From CAZHOV01 sp964534315 (GTDB taxonomy: Bacteria > Bacteroidota > Bacteroidia > Chitinophagales > Saprospiraceae), in the NCBI GenBank assembly GCA_964534315.1, contig CAZHOV010000005.1:10875-74874 (forward strand): 64,000 nt of DNA, read 5' to 3'. The position numbers and the translations under genes were made by a program. Position 1 is the first letter of the stretch. Every line of letters begins with the position of its first letter. The notes beneath the pieces were generated by a model. That model saw only the letters and a list, made by a program, of their open reading frames with translations. It was not told where the DNA came from and made no database searches. Below are positions 51,969-59,550 of the stretch, one piece after another.

Positions 51969-54362
51969 ATGCCCGCTTCCAAATCCCGCCGCCTCGCCGC
52001 CATCATGTTTACCGATATTGTCGGATATACCGCTCTCATGCAGCAGAACGAAAAAGCCGCAGCAGCAGTAAGAAACCGTCACCGGGAAGTTTTCCAACAA
52101 TACCATGAAACTTACCATGGTGAAATCGTACAATACTTTGGTGACGGTACCCTAAGCACCTTCCAAAGTGGCGTCCAAGCGGTCGAATGTGCTATTGCTA
52201 TTCAAATAGCGCTTCGTCAGGAACCCAAAGTGCCCTTGCGCATCGGTCTCCACCTGGGCGATATTGTTTTTGACGGGACAGAAATCTATGGCGACGGTGT
52301 CAACACCGCCTCTCGCATCGAAAGTATGGGGACACCGGGAGCGATTTTGCTGTCCGATAAACTCAACGATGAGCTCAAAAACCAACAACATATCACTACC
52401 CAATCCGTTGGGGCTTTTGAGTTCAAAAATGTAGCCCAACCCATCGAGTTATTTGCGGTCACCAACGACGGCTTACCCATTCCCGAACCTGCTGAAATGA
52501 AAGGCAAGGGGAAACCTAAGCAAGAAGATAAATCTATTGCCGTACTACCTTTTGTCAACATGAGTTCCAGTGAGGAAAATGAATATTTCAGCGATGGCAT
52601 GACGGAAGAGATCATCAACGCCTTAACTAAAATTGATGGTTTAAAGGTTACTTCACGGACCTCTTCATTTCATTTCAAAAATAAAAATATTCCGGTTGCT
52701 CAAATTGGAGAAGCCCTGAATGTTTCTACCATACTCGAAGGGAGTATCCGGCTGGCAGGCAACCAAATGCGGATTACCGCTCAGCTTATTGACGTATCCG
52801 ATGATGTTCATTTTTGGTCCGAGACCTTTGACCGGTCGTTGGACAACATTTTTGAAGTTCAGGATGAGGTCAGCCTGCTCATTGCCGATAAGCTGCGCGA
52901 ACATCTGGGGCACTTAGAAATTGGTGATCATTTGATAGAAGCACCCGATATCAGCGTGGAAGCTTATAAAGATTATCTGAAAGCCCGCTTTCATATGCTC
53001 AAAATGACACCTGGTGATTTAGAAAAAGGGCTGTCTATGCTGGAAGAAGTTTTAACCAAGCATCCCAATTATACCATGGCTCATTTGGGGATACACCTTG
53101 GCTACACGCTGATCGGCACGATCGGGTTATTACCAGCAGAAGAAGCCTTCATGAAAGGGAAACCACACCTGGATAAAGCGATAGAACTCGATCCGGAGCT
53201 TCCCGAATGCCAGCTACACTTATCCTGGATCGCCTTTCTGCAACAATGGGATCTGCCCAAGGCTTATCAGCATTTGAATAAGGCATTAGAACAAAAGGCC
53301 GTAGTGGATTTTTACCAGTCTATGGCCGCTACCCTGGTAGCTGAAGGTAAATTTAAGGCGGCAACAAATTATATCGAAACGGCTATTCAGCTCGATCCCT
53401 TTGCCAATATCAATTATCATCTGAAAGGATTTATTTTATATGGCCAGGGCAACTATGAAGAAGCGCTGGAAAATTATACTAAAAGTCTGGAATTAAAGCC
53501 TGACTTTATGGCTTCCACCATTTATAAAGGCCAAACGTTGATATTATTAGGGCGAAAAGAAGAAGCGCTGAACTACTTCCAAAATCTTTCGGATGATGCG
53601 GGTGATCTGCTGAAATTGGGAGGAATGACCATGGCTCAAGCTTCCCTGGGTAATACTGCTGAGGCCCAAAAGGGTATTGAGCAGTTGGAAGCCGCTCTTC
53701 AAACCGACCTGTTGGAACGCGCACTCAACATGCTGATCCTTTGCTATGGGATGCTAGGCGATGAAGAGAAAATGTTTCAACACCTGGAAAAAGGGATCGA
53801 ATACCGTCTTCCCATGATGGTTTATTTATATGTGGAGCCTATTCTCGAATCTTACTGGCAACATCCCCGATTCAAAAAATTGATGGCTAAAATATTCGGT
53901 AAGAAAACAGTCACCCAACCTGCTAAGCGGAAGTATAAAAAGGCCCTTTTTGATCAAAAAGAACTTAAACAATACCGCTCTCAGCTCGATCAATTGATGA
54001 CGGAGCAACAACCTTACCTCGATCCCAACCTCACCCTTCGCGATCTGGCCGAACAACTTGATCTTCCTCCAAACCACATGTCGCAACTGCTCAACGAGGG
54101 CTTTCAACAAAACTTCTCCGAATTTGTCAACACCTACCGCCTCGACACCTTCAAACAACTCGCTGCTGATCCTAACAATCGTCATATGACGATCCTTGGC
54201 CTCGCCTTCGATAGCGGCTTCAACTCTAAAACGGTATTTAATACCTTTTTTAAGAAGAAGATGGGGGAAACGCCGAGTGCGTATTGGAAAGCTGGAAAGT
54301 GGGAAAATTGGAGTATTGGAAAATTGGAAATTAAACCTAAGGGGAAAGCAGAAAGTAAATAA
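51969..54362 (+). CDS. Class III nucleotide cyclase-TPR-AraC fusion (one-component regulator)
   Basis: A 797-residue cytoplasmic protein. Residues 1-175 form a class III cyclase domain with both metal aspartates (D16 in FTDIVGYT, D59 in QYFGDG) and the NxxxR pair (N112, R116 in VNTASRIES), so it may be active. Residues about 185-320 match the TolB/FlgO-like middle region common in such fusions (KSIAVLPFVNMSS, YFSDGMTEEIINAL, LEGSIRLAGNQMRITAQLI). TPR repeats follow (about 350-640). The C-terminus is an AraC-type DNA-binding domain (LRDLAEQLDLPPNHMSQLLNE; ILGLAFDSGFNSKTVFNTFFKKKMGETPSAYW). Such chimeras probably make or sense cNMP and control genes directly. The last 20 or so residues after SAYWK are encoded by a GGAAAATT-type tandem repeat. 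Confidence 0.88.
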   Translation: MPASKSRRLAAIMFTDIVGYTALMQQNEKAAAAVRNRHREVFQQYHETYHGEIVQYFGDGTLSTFQSGVQAVECAIAIQIALRQEPKVPLRIGLHLGDIVFDGTEIYGDGVNTASRIESMGTPGAILLSDKLNDELKNQQHITTQSVGAFEFKNVAQPIELFAVTNDGLPIPEPAEMKGKGKPKQEDKSIAVLPFVNMSSSEENEYFSDGMTEEIINALTKIDGLKVTSRTSSFHFKNKNIPVAQIGEALNVSTILEGSIRLAGNQMRITAQLIDVSDDVHFWSETFDRSLDNIFEVQDEVSLLIADKLREHLGHLEIGDHLIEAPDISVEAYKDYLKARFHMLKMTPGDLEKGLSMLEEVLTKHPNYTMAHLGIHLGYTLIGTIGLLPAEEAFMKGKPHLDKAIELDPELPECQLHLSWIAFLQQWDLPKAYQHLNKALEQKAVVDFYQSMAATLVAEGKFKAATNYIETAIQLDPFANINYHLKGFILYGQGNYEEALENYTKSLELKPDFMASTIYKGQTLILLGRKEEALNYFQNLSDDAGDLLKLGGMTMAQASLGNTAEAQKGIEQLEAALQTDLLERALNMLILCYGMLGDEEKMFQHLEKGIEYRLPMMVYLYVEPILESYWQHPRFKKLMAKIFGKKTVTQPAKRKYKKALFDQKELKQYRSQLDQLMTEQQPYLDPNLTLRDLAEQLDLPPNHMSQLLNEGFQQNFSEFVNTYRLDTFKQLAADPNNRHMTILGLAFDSGFNSKTVFNTFFKKKMGETPSAYWKAGKWENWSIGKLEIKPKGKAESK
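54290..54355. repeat. GGAAAATT-type tandem repeat inside the 3' end of the cyclase gene
   Basis: Units such as GGAAAGTG, GGAAAATT, GGAGTATT, GGAAAATT and GGAAATT run through the end of the coding sequence and give the tail WKAGKWENWSIGKLE. The same octamer family is found at 36460-36543 and 57200-57250. Confidence 0.7.
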
Positions 54363-54464
54363 AAAAACTTTTTTCAATCCTGGTGGGTACGTTTTTTTGG
54401 ATGGAAACATAGTTGAATGTAACCAATTAATTAACACCAATTATTAATCCAAAAAAAAAGAATT

Positions 54465-54757
54465 ATGAAAAATCAATTATTAATTATCGCATTGGCAGTA
54501 CTGACGTCATTCACCAACTTATTCGGGCAAAATGTGCGACATTTGTAACTAGCGAAAGCACTAGAGGTACTCAAGTAAAAGCCCAGAGATATAATCCCAT
54601 CGTAGGAGTTGTCGCTATTGAATCTGTAGCATTTCCCGGAAAATACCTGCGTATGGATGCGCATACGGTACCTGCATCTGGTGGACACGGCGGAGGAGTG
54701 GTCAATGTTCAGACCAGAATAGGAAGTTTTGAAAAATTCCGGATTGCAAGGAGATAA
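54465..54757 (+). pseudogene. Small secreted beta-trefoil-like protein, frameshifted at an A run
   Basis: The first frame is a signal peptide (MKNQLLIIALAVLTSFTNLF then GQ) that ends at a TAA at 54546. In the next frame the mature part continues (CATFVTSESTRGTQVKAQRY, VVAIESVAFPGKYLRMD, GGGVVNVQTRIGSFEKFRIARR). The frames would join if the AAAA run at 54529-54532 had one more A, giving FGQKCATF. The PGKYLRMD and GSFEKFRI phrases suggest a fascin- or AbfB-like beta-trefoil. It may be a recent frameshift, a sequence error, or slip-regulated expression. Confidence 0.6.
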
Positions 54758-54776
54758 TAAAGAACCAAAACAAATG

Positions 54777-54841
54777 AGTTTTTTAAAAGGCAAAAGCCAG
54801 ATTTTCATTGAGAAAGTCTGGCTTTTGCCTTTTAAAAAACT
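54777..54841. terminator. Perfect 25-bp inverted repeat, bidirectional terminator
   Basis: The arm at 54777-54801 pairs without mismatch with 54817-54841, around a 15-base loop. T runs stand on both sides. It follows the frameshifted small gene by 20 bases. Confidence 0.85.
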
Positions 54842-55012
54842 TATTGACTAACCAAGCTTTAATTATTCACTCTGCGGACTTTGCGCCTCTGCGAGAACCT
54901 TCCTTCCTTTTCTCTAACCAAATGACTACCTCAAGACGTCACTACTCGACGACGTCACAACGTGATTAGGTTCCAATTTACAAACCCGAACGATTGCCGG
55001 ACTCCGCCCCCT
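54842..55012. other. Spacer with a GCAAAG-type repeat and GACGTCAC words
   Basis: A copy of the dispersed repeat (CTCTGCGGACTTTGCG / CCTCTGCGAGAACC) lies at about 54871-54899. It is followed by CAAGACGTCACTACTCGACG, which resembles the sequence after the redoxin gene at 49527-49550. No gene is seen. Confidence 0.55.
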
Positions 55013-55020
55013 TATCTTTG
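55013..55020 (+). promoter_or_regulatory. -7 promoter element (TATCTTTG) with a TTG at the -33 region
   Basis: A perfect TAnnTTTG match, with a TTG at 54994-54996 sixteen bases upstream. Transcription would begin near 55027, downstream of the GTG at 55023, which makes the ATG at 55068 the real start of the reductase. Confidence 0.6.
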
Positions 55021-55067
55021 TAGTGTATTATTTCAATAAGGATTACAAAAAATTTAAATCACCAATC

Positions 55068-56039
55068 ATGAAAGCAGTCGTTTTAACCCGGTACGGATCC
55101 CCGAAATTCCTTCAAGTTAATGAGGTAGCCAAACCTCAAATTAAAGACAACGAAGTATTAATCAAGGTAAAAGCATCCACCGTCACCCGGGCCGATACCA
55201 TGATGCGACAAGCCAATCCTTTCATCAGCAGGCTTATCTTAGGCTTTTTCAAGCCTCGAAAAAACATCGTGGGGACAGGTTTCGCAGGTGTTGTCGTAGA
55301 AGCAGGAAACTCCGTTACCCAATTTAAGGAAGGTGACGAAGTCTTTGGGGAATCGGGTGTAAACTTTGGAGCTAATGCGGAATATGTAAGCGTTGCAGCT
55401 GATGGAGTGATCGCTCTAAAACCCACTGACTTGAGCTTTGAAGAAGCAGCTACCATCAGCGATGGTGCCCTTACTTCTCTCAACTTTCTGAAAAATATTG
55501 CCAACCTCCAGCCGGGACAAAAGATATTGATCAATGGCGCCTCCGGTAGCTTAGGAGTTGCGGCAGTGCAATTAGCCAAATACTATGGAGCGGAAGTAAC
55601 CGGTGTTTGTGGGCCTACAAATGTAGAACTCGTCAAATCATTAGGAGCTGACCACGTGATCAATTACCGGGAAACCGACTTTACAAAAAATGGCGAAAAA
55701 TACGATATCATTTACGACACAGTTCGAAAAACGACTCACGCAAAAAGCAAAGGTTCTCTTACCGAAAAAGGAATTTATATGTCGCCGGTATTAAAGTTGA
55801 AACTATTGTGGAATATGATTTTAACCTCCAAATCAAAAACGAAAAAAGCAAAGTTTACGGCTACCGGTTTGCAGCCTGCCGAAGGGCTTCGCGAATTACT
55901 CAGCGAACTTAAAACAATCATAAAAGCGGGAAAATACAAAGTGATCATCGATCGCCGCTACAAACTGGAACAAGCCCCCGAAGCGCATCAATATGTAGAT
56001 TTGGGAAGAAAGAAGGGGAATGTGGTGATTGTGGTTTAA
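55068..56039 (+). CDS. Zinc-free MDR-family NAD(P)H:quinone oxidoreductase-like enzyme
   Basis: A 323-residue medium-chain reductase from the ATG at 55068. It shows the GroES-like N-terminal domain (VLTRYGSPKFLQVNEVAKP, KVKASTVTRADTMMR, GTGFAGVVVEAG) and a Rossmann domain with the motif GQKILINGASGSLGVAAVQLAKYYGAEVTGVCG. The Cys/His zinc ligands of alcohol dehydrogenases are absent, as in quinone oxidoreductases and enoyl reductases. Length is normal. It is probably a single-gene unit with its own promoter. The in vivo substrate is not known. Confidence 0.87.
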   Translation: MKAVVLTRYGSPKFLQVNEVAKPQIKDNEVLIKVKASTVTRADTMMRQANPFISRLILGFFKPRKNIVGTGFAGVVVEAGNSVTQFKEGDEVFGESGVNFGANAEYVSVAADGVIALKPTDLSFEEAATISDGALTSLNFLKNIANLQPGQKILINGASGSLGVAAVQLAKYYGAEVTGVCGPTNVELVKSLGADHVINYRETDFTKNGEKYDIIYDTVRKTTHAKSKGSLTEKGIYMSPVLKLKLLWNMILTSKSKTKKAKFTATGLQPAEGLRELLSELKTIIKAGKYKVIIDRRYKLEQAPEAHQYVDLGRKKGNVVIVV

Positions 56040-56137
56040 TAGGTAATCAAGTTAGATAAATAAAAATGGGGCCAGAGGCTTTAAAATACTTGAACCTCTG
56101 TGCCCTTTGAATCTCTGTAATAAAAATGGTTCAGCTC

Positions 56138-56300
56138 CTACCGCTTAAACAATCCCGCAATAAACAAGACAACTACAGCCCCAATAACTGAAGTAAGGAT
56201 CGTACTCACTAATCCACTACCTAAAGAAACACCTAAGGTACCCAGCAACCAGCCTCCTACAAAACTACCTACTATTCCAAGAATACCTAACTCCTTTCCA
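56138..56300 (-). pseudogene. C-terminal fragment of a GlsB/YeaQ/YmgE-family membrane protein
   Basis: On the minus strand about 50 residues read ELGILGIVGSFVGGWLLGTL, SLGSGLVSTILTSVIGAVVVL and FIAGLFKR, then TAG at 56138-56140. This is the second half of the short transglycosylase-associated (GlsB) membrane protein family, usually 80-90 residues with three helices. The start and first helix are missing. The frame instead runs back into the end of the sigma-fusion ORF, so no start or promoter exists. Probably a deletion remnant. Confidence 0.65.
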
Positions 56301-57003
56301 ACGCTTCTATCTCTTTCAACAATTGTTCCGCATTCTTCAATCTATTGCGGTAAGATCGTTCCAACGGAATAACAATAGGAACAGCAATTACTGCAACTAC
56401 CAGTAGTGCAATCCCCAATACCCATGGGTTTTCATAAACCTCCATTTCAAAACCCGTATACAATACAATAGGCCACATCAAAACTGCTGCAAGGATATTC
56501 AAGACCAACTCCAGTCTGCCAAATCGGTATCGAGTATACTGTAAATCATATAGTTGCTTCTGAAGTGTCAGAACAGAGCTGTTGTAATAATCCATTTTAT
56601 GGATCTTCAGCACTCGATTCAGGCTAAGCAACAGGAGCAGTAAAGCCTTATTTGCAGGAGCTAATTCATTGATAAATTGATGCAAGAGAGTGACTTGCTC
56701 ATTCTTTACCGCATCAACGCCTTCTGCTGGAAGGGTAATAATAGAAGCATCAATAGGTATCTTTTTTCCCTTATACTTTCGATCTTTTCGATAATAGGAG
56801 ATCGCAGTATTTAGGGCTACCCTATAAATCCAGGTAGATGGTCGGACACTCCCGTCAAACCGCTGCATCGCTTTCCATAGCTGAAGCAGGATTTCTTGCT
56901 CCAGATCTTGCCGTTCTTCAGGGTTTGGGCAGTAGGTGTTACAAATCTTGTAGATTAGCTTTTGATGATCTTTGATGAGTTCAATGAAGGCTTCTTTTTC
57001 CAC
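56287..57003 (-). pseudogene. ECF sigma factor fused to a membrane protein, lacking sigma region 4
   Basis: The first 125 residues are an ECF sigma factor: region 2 is complete (LIYKICNTYCPNPEERQDLEQEILLQLWKAM is the core-binding part, in pieces; STWIYRVALNTAISYYRK is 2.4-like). After HQFINELAPANKALLLLLL, where region 4 should start, the chain switches in frame to a different protein: LNRVLKIHKMDYYNSS, two membrane helices (LVLNILAAVLMWPIVLY and VLGIALLVVAVIAVPIVI) and a Lys/Glu helix. That part resembles the end of the membrane protein usually encoded next to such sigma genes. Without the -35-binding HTH the product can hardly work as a sigma factor. An in-frame deletion across two genes is the best explanation. 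Confidence 0.7.
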
Positions 57004-57098
57004 TAATTTTTCTTTCGTTTATTCTATTATTCGCAGAGAAGTGGAAAATATCACAAAAAGGAAGAGTTTAATAAAAAACTAACTTAGTCATACTAGTT

Positions 57099-57151
57099 TA
57101 ATGAAGAATGAAGGATTAGAACTTCCATTCTTAATCCTTCATTCTTCATTA
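57099..57151 (-). terminator. Terminator of the rnf operon
   Basis: A perfect 20-bp inverted repeat (57099-57118 with 57132-57151) about 100 bases beyond the rnfB stop. It is written in GAATGAAG-type words like the other intergenic repeats. It should end minus-strand transcripts before the sigma-fusion gene. Confidence 0.65.
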
Positions 57152-57199
57152 TAAATCTTATGGTCAGACAAACTTTAGTCGTTAGAATACGTATTCACT

Positions 57200-57250
57200 T
57201 TTCCAATCTCCTATTTTCCCAATTTCCCATTTTCCCATATTCCCATATTC
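57200..57250. repeat. TTTCCCAT/ATTCCCAT tandem array at the rnfB stop
   Basis: Units such as TTTTCCCA, ATTTCCCA, TTTTCCCAT and ATTCCCAT run directly up to the rnfB stop codon at 57251. Related to the arrays at 36460-36543 and 54290-54355. Confidence 0.75.
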
Positions 57251-58117
57251 CTAAGAGTACCTCATACCCCTTTCGCCTTTCCGTACAATTTTCTTACTCT
57301 CCGCTCCCTTGATTACCTCGCCATTTTCGGCCAACCAGACAATGGCTCCGGTGGGGCAGCGCTGTATAGGTTTTTGAGTGTTGTGATTTTTGGAATAATC
57401 TACTACGGGTAAGTTATTTTGAATGGTGATCAGATCACCGGGAGCATCCATAGCGCATTTTCCGCAAGCGGTACAGCCCACCTGACATTCTTCCAGGATC
57501 TCATCGCCTTTTTCCAGATTCTTACAAGCCACCCACAATTGGTTGCTGATCGGTTGCAGGGAGAATAGATCTTTTGGACAAACCTCAACGCAGTCGCCAC
57601 AAGCGGTACATTTATCAACATCTACTACAGGTAGTGAATGTTCGTTCATAATGATGGCATCAAAATCACAGACTACTTCGCAGTCGCCATGTCCCAGGCA
57701 TCCCCAGAAGCACCCTTTGCCGCCACCAGATACGAGCGCTGCGGCTTTGCAGGATTCCAATCCCTGATATTGAGCGCGATTGATCGCGACATTCGTTCCG
57801 CCCGCACAAGCCAATCGAGCCACTATTTTTTCTTCAGCTCCCAAAGCTACCCCCAAATACTCCGCAATCGCCTTTCGCCCATCCTCCGAACTTACTGTAC
57901 ATTTACCAGGCAACACCTCTTCACCAACCAACGCCTCCGCAAAAGGCCGACACCCCGGATATCCGCAGGCTCCACAGTTAGCGTGCGGCAGCATCTCTTC
58001 CACCACATCAATACGCGGATCCTCATAGACATATAACTTCCGGTTCGCAATGATCAGCATCAATGCAAGTATCAGTGTCAATCCTCCAAGGGCTGCTATG
58101 GCAATAAGTATGGTCAT
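57251..58117 (-). CDS. rnfB: Rnf electron-transport complex subunit B (ferredoxin-accepting iron-sulfur protein)
   Basis: A 288-residue protein with one N-terminal membrane helix (LIAIAALGGLTLILALMLIIAN). A Fes domain follows with C48, C51, C56 and C73 (HANCGACGYPGC). Then come a C136-x3-C140-x5-C146-x3-C150 motif (CFWGCLGHGDCEVVC) and a classic 4Fe-4S motif C170-C180 (CTACGDCVEVCP). A second motif C215-C221 (CTACGKCAMDAP) has Ala at the fourth Cys place; a lone C254 (RCPTGAI) may supply it. RnfB takes electrons from ferredoxin and passes them to the complex. It is the last gene of the operon, separated from rnfC-A by two inserted genes. Confidence 0.92.
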   Translation of the reverse strand: MTILIAIAALGGLTLILALMLIIANRKLYVYEDPRIDVVEEMLPHANCGACGYPGCRPFAEALVGEEVLPGKCTVSSEDGRKAIAEYLGVALGAEEKIVARLACAGGTNVAINRAQYQGLESCKAAALVSGGGKGCFWGCLGHGDCEVVCDFDAIIMNEHSLPVVDVDKCTACGDCVEVCPKDLFSLQPISNQLWVACKNLEKGDEILEECQVGCTACGKCAMDAPGDLITIQNNLPVVDYSKNHNTQKPIQRCPTGAIVWLAENGEVIKGAESKKIVRKGERGMRYS

Positions 58118-58123
58118 TTGTTA

Positions 58124-58196
58124 GTATTGAGTCTTGAGTAGTGGGTATTGAGTCAAATTTTTATCTCGCAGAGACGCAAAGATCGCAAAGCACCTT
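58124..58196. repeat. TTGAGT words plus a GCAAAG-type dispersed repeat
   Basis: TAGTATTGAGTCTTGAGTAG resembles the array upstream of rpoN. It is followed at 58161-58194 by TTATCTCGCAGAGACGCAAA and GATCGCAAAGCACC, the same repeat as near 36307 in the opposite orientation. It fills most of the 123-base gap between rnfB and the FNR-type gene. Confidence 0.75.
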
Positions 58197-58240
58197 TTAA
58201 TTACCCTTTCTCCTTGTCTCTTGTTCCTTTCGCCTTGTTC

Positions 58241-59098
58241 CTAATAAATAATTTCCGCCCATTTTCTTCCGGCGATCAATTCGGCTTTGCGCAACCGCCA
58301 TTTTTCTTCTGAGCCTAAGATTTTGGAAAAAGCTTTTTCGAGCATGTCTTTAATGTTTTCGTAGCCTGCTACAAAGATGTAAGTATTGGATTGATTCAGC
58401 ATTTCCAGCACTTCAGAAGCTCGTTCTTCAATAGCCTTATCCAGTGCAATAGGATCTTCCCAGTGAGGACGAGGGCTTAGCGCACTGAAAGCCTCAAAGG
58501 TCTCTTCGTCGTAATAATTGGTGAGGTCGTCATTTTCATCATTCATGTAAAGCAACTCCAGTCCGCTTCGGGCACCATAGAACAAGCGGATTTTCCCTTC
58601 CCAATTTTTGATGTTTTTATAAATATGCTTTATGAAAGCCCGGAAAGGCGCAATACCAGTACCCATTCCAATCAGGATGAGATTGGCCGTCTTATCATCC
58701 GGCACTCTAAAAGGAAGCTCAAAGGGCCCGGTAATGGTAATCGTATCGCCTTCCCTTCGATCGCAAAGATAGTTGGAAGCAATACCATGGTAGAGCTCTC
58801 CGCTAAAATCATCGACGTAGGAGCATCGTTTTACCAACATAGTGATCAGTGGATTTCCGTTTTTCCTTGCCGGCAAATCTGCTACACTATATAAGCGGTG
58901 ATGCAAGGCATTCCCAAACTCGCCTTCCGATTCCACCAGAACTCCGAAGCTTTGGTCGATTTCCACATCGAAAGCAGGCTCCTGTACTTCAAGTACAATT
59001 TCCCGAACTTCTTCCGTTTCCTTTGGCGTCAGGCGTTCGGTTTGCTTCACCTTCGCCCGGTATTGATTCTTGGTACTATAATCTGATAAATGTGCCAT
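58241..59098 (-). CDS. Ferredoxin-NADP+ reductase-type flavoprotein in the rnf operon
   Basis: A 285-residue enzyme from the ATG at 59098; a TTG 16 codons earlier gives 301. The FAD-binding domain has the RLYSVAD motif and a following KRCSYVDDFSGELYHGIASNYL stretch in which the short segment GIASNYL fits the FNR pattern. The NAD(P) domain has GMGTGIAPFRAF and FYGARSGLELLY, and the chain ends with KWAEIIY, with an aromatic last residue as in plant-type FNR. It should move electrons between NAD(P)H and ferredoxin. Its place in the rnf operon, between rnfA and rnfB, suggests it supplies or drains the ferredoxin pool used by Rnf. Confidence 0.85.
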   Translation of the reverse strand: MAHLSDYSTKNQYRAKVKQTERLTPKETEEVREIVLEVQEPAFDVEIDQSFGVLVESEGEFGNALHHRLYSVADLPARKNGNPLITMLVKRCSYVDDFSGELYHGIASNYLCDRREGDTITITGPFELPFRVPDDKTANLILIGMGTGIAPFRAFIKHIYKNIKNWEGKIRLFYGARSGLELLYMNDENDDLTNYYDEETFEAFSALSPRPHWEDPIALDKAIEERASEVLEMLNQSNTYIFVAGYENIKDMLEKAFSKILGSEEKWRLRKAELIAGRKWAEIIY

Positions 59099-59221
59099 AT
59101 CCGGTTGGTTTATTAGTTTATTGGTTGATAATGGTAAAGGACGCAACTTATTATCATGTAGATCAGCCGTTTTGCCTTCACCATTATGGTGTAGGCTTTT
59201 CTTTTTCTAAAGCGAAAGGTT

Positions 59222-59434
59222 CTACATTATAAGTTTAGTTGGCCTCCGATTTTTTTCTTTATCCATTTGGCAAACTGTTGTACACCCACAATTGGAACAT
59301 TTCGTTCGTCCCGCCAATACATCTTCATCCGACAAGTGCTCCGCAAAGGTATCCCCCCAAAAGCGCTGAACGATCAGCCAGAGAACCATCAGAGCTACGA
59401 TGCCCGTAATTGCTATAAGTAATGAGTTTAACAT
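59222..59434 (-). CDS. Small Cys-rich single-span membrane protein in the rnf operon
   Basis: A 70-residue protein with one N-terminal membrane helix (LLIAITGIVALMVLWLIV, residues 5-22), a short acidic stretch, and the cluster C46-x2-C49-x-C51-x3-C55 (KCSNCGCTTVC). The architecture recalls NqrM, the small Cys-containing membrane protein needed to deliver iron to the NqrD/NqrE site, and FeoB-associated Cys-rich proteins. It lies two genes away from rnfE and directly after rnfA, the NqrD/E counterparts. An iron-delivery role is inferred from this context; homology to NqrM is not shown. Confidence 0.75.
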   Translation of the reverse strand: MLNSLLIAITGIVALMVLWLIVQRFWGDTFAEHLSDEDVLAGRTKCSNCGCTTVCQMDKEKNRRPTKLIM

Positions 59435-59435
59435 A

Positions 59436-59494
59436 TTTAACGATTTAACGACTTATCGATATAACGATTTATAAACTTTGCGTTCTATGCGACT
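59436..59494. repeat. TTAACGA-type heptamers and a GCAAAG-type repeat copy
   Basis: ATTTAACGATTTAACGACTT and related words (59440-59475) are a degenerate relative of the 39-base core found near 34016 and 42733. ACTTTGCGTTCTATGCGACT follows at 59475-59494. Confidence 0.6.
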
Positions 59495-59516
59495 TTCACT
59501 GCCGGTTTGGACTGCT

Positions 59517-59539
59517 GGTTTGGACGTCTCGTCCAAACC
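59517..59539 (-). terminator. Hairpin within the rnf operon, after rnfA
   Basis: A perfect 9-bp stem (GGTTTGGAC / GTCCAAACC) with a GTCTC loop, 12 bases past the rnfA stop. There is no T tract, so it may be an RNA-stability or partial-attenuation hairpin that sets lower expression of the downstream genes. Confidence 0.4.
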
Positions 59540-59550
59540 TTTAGCGCCAA

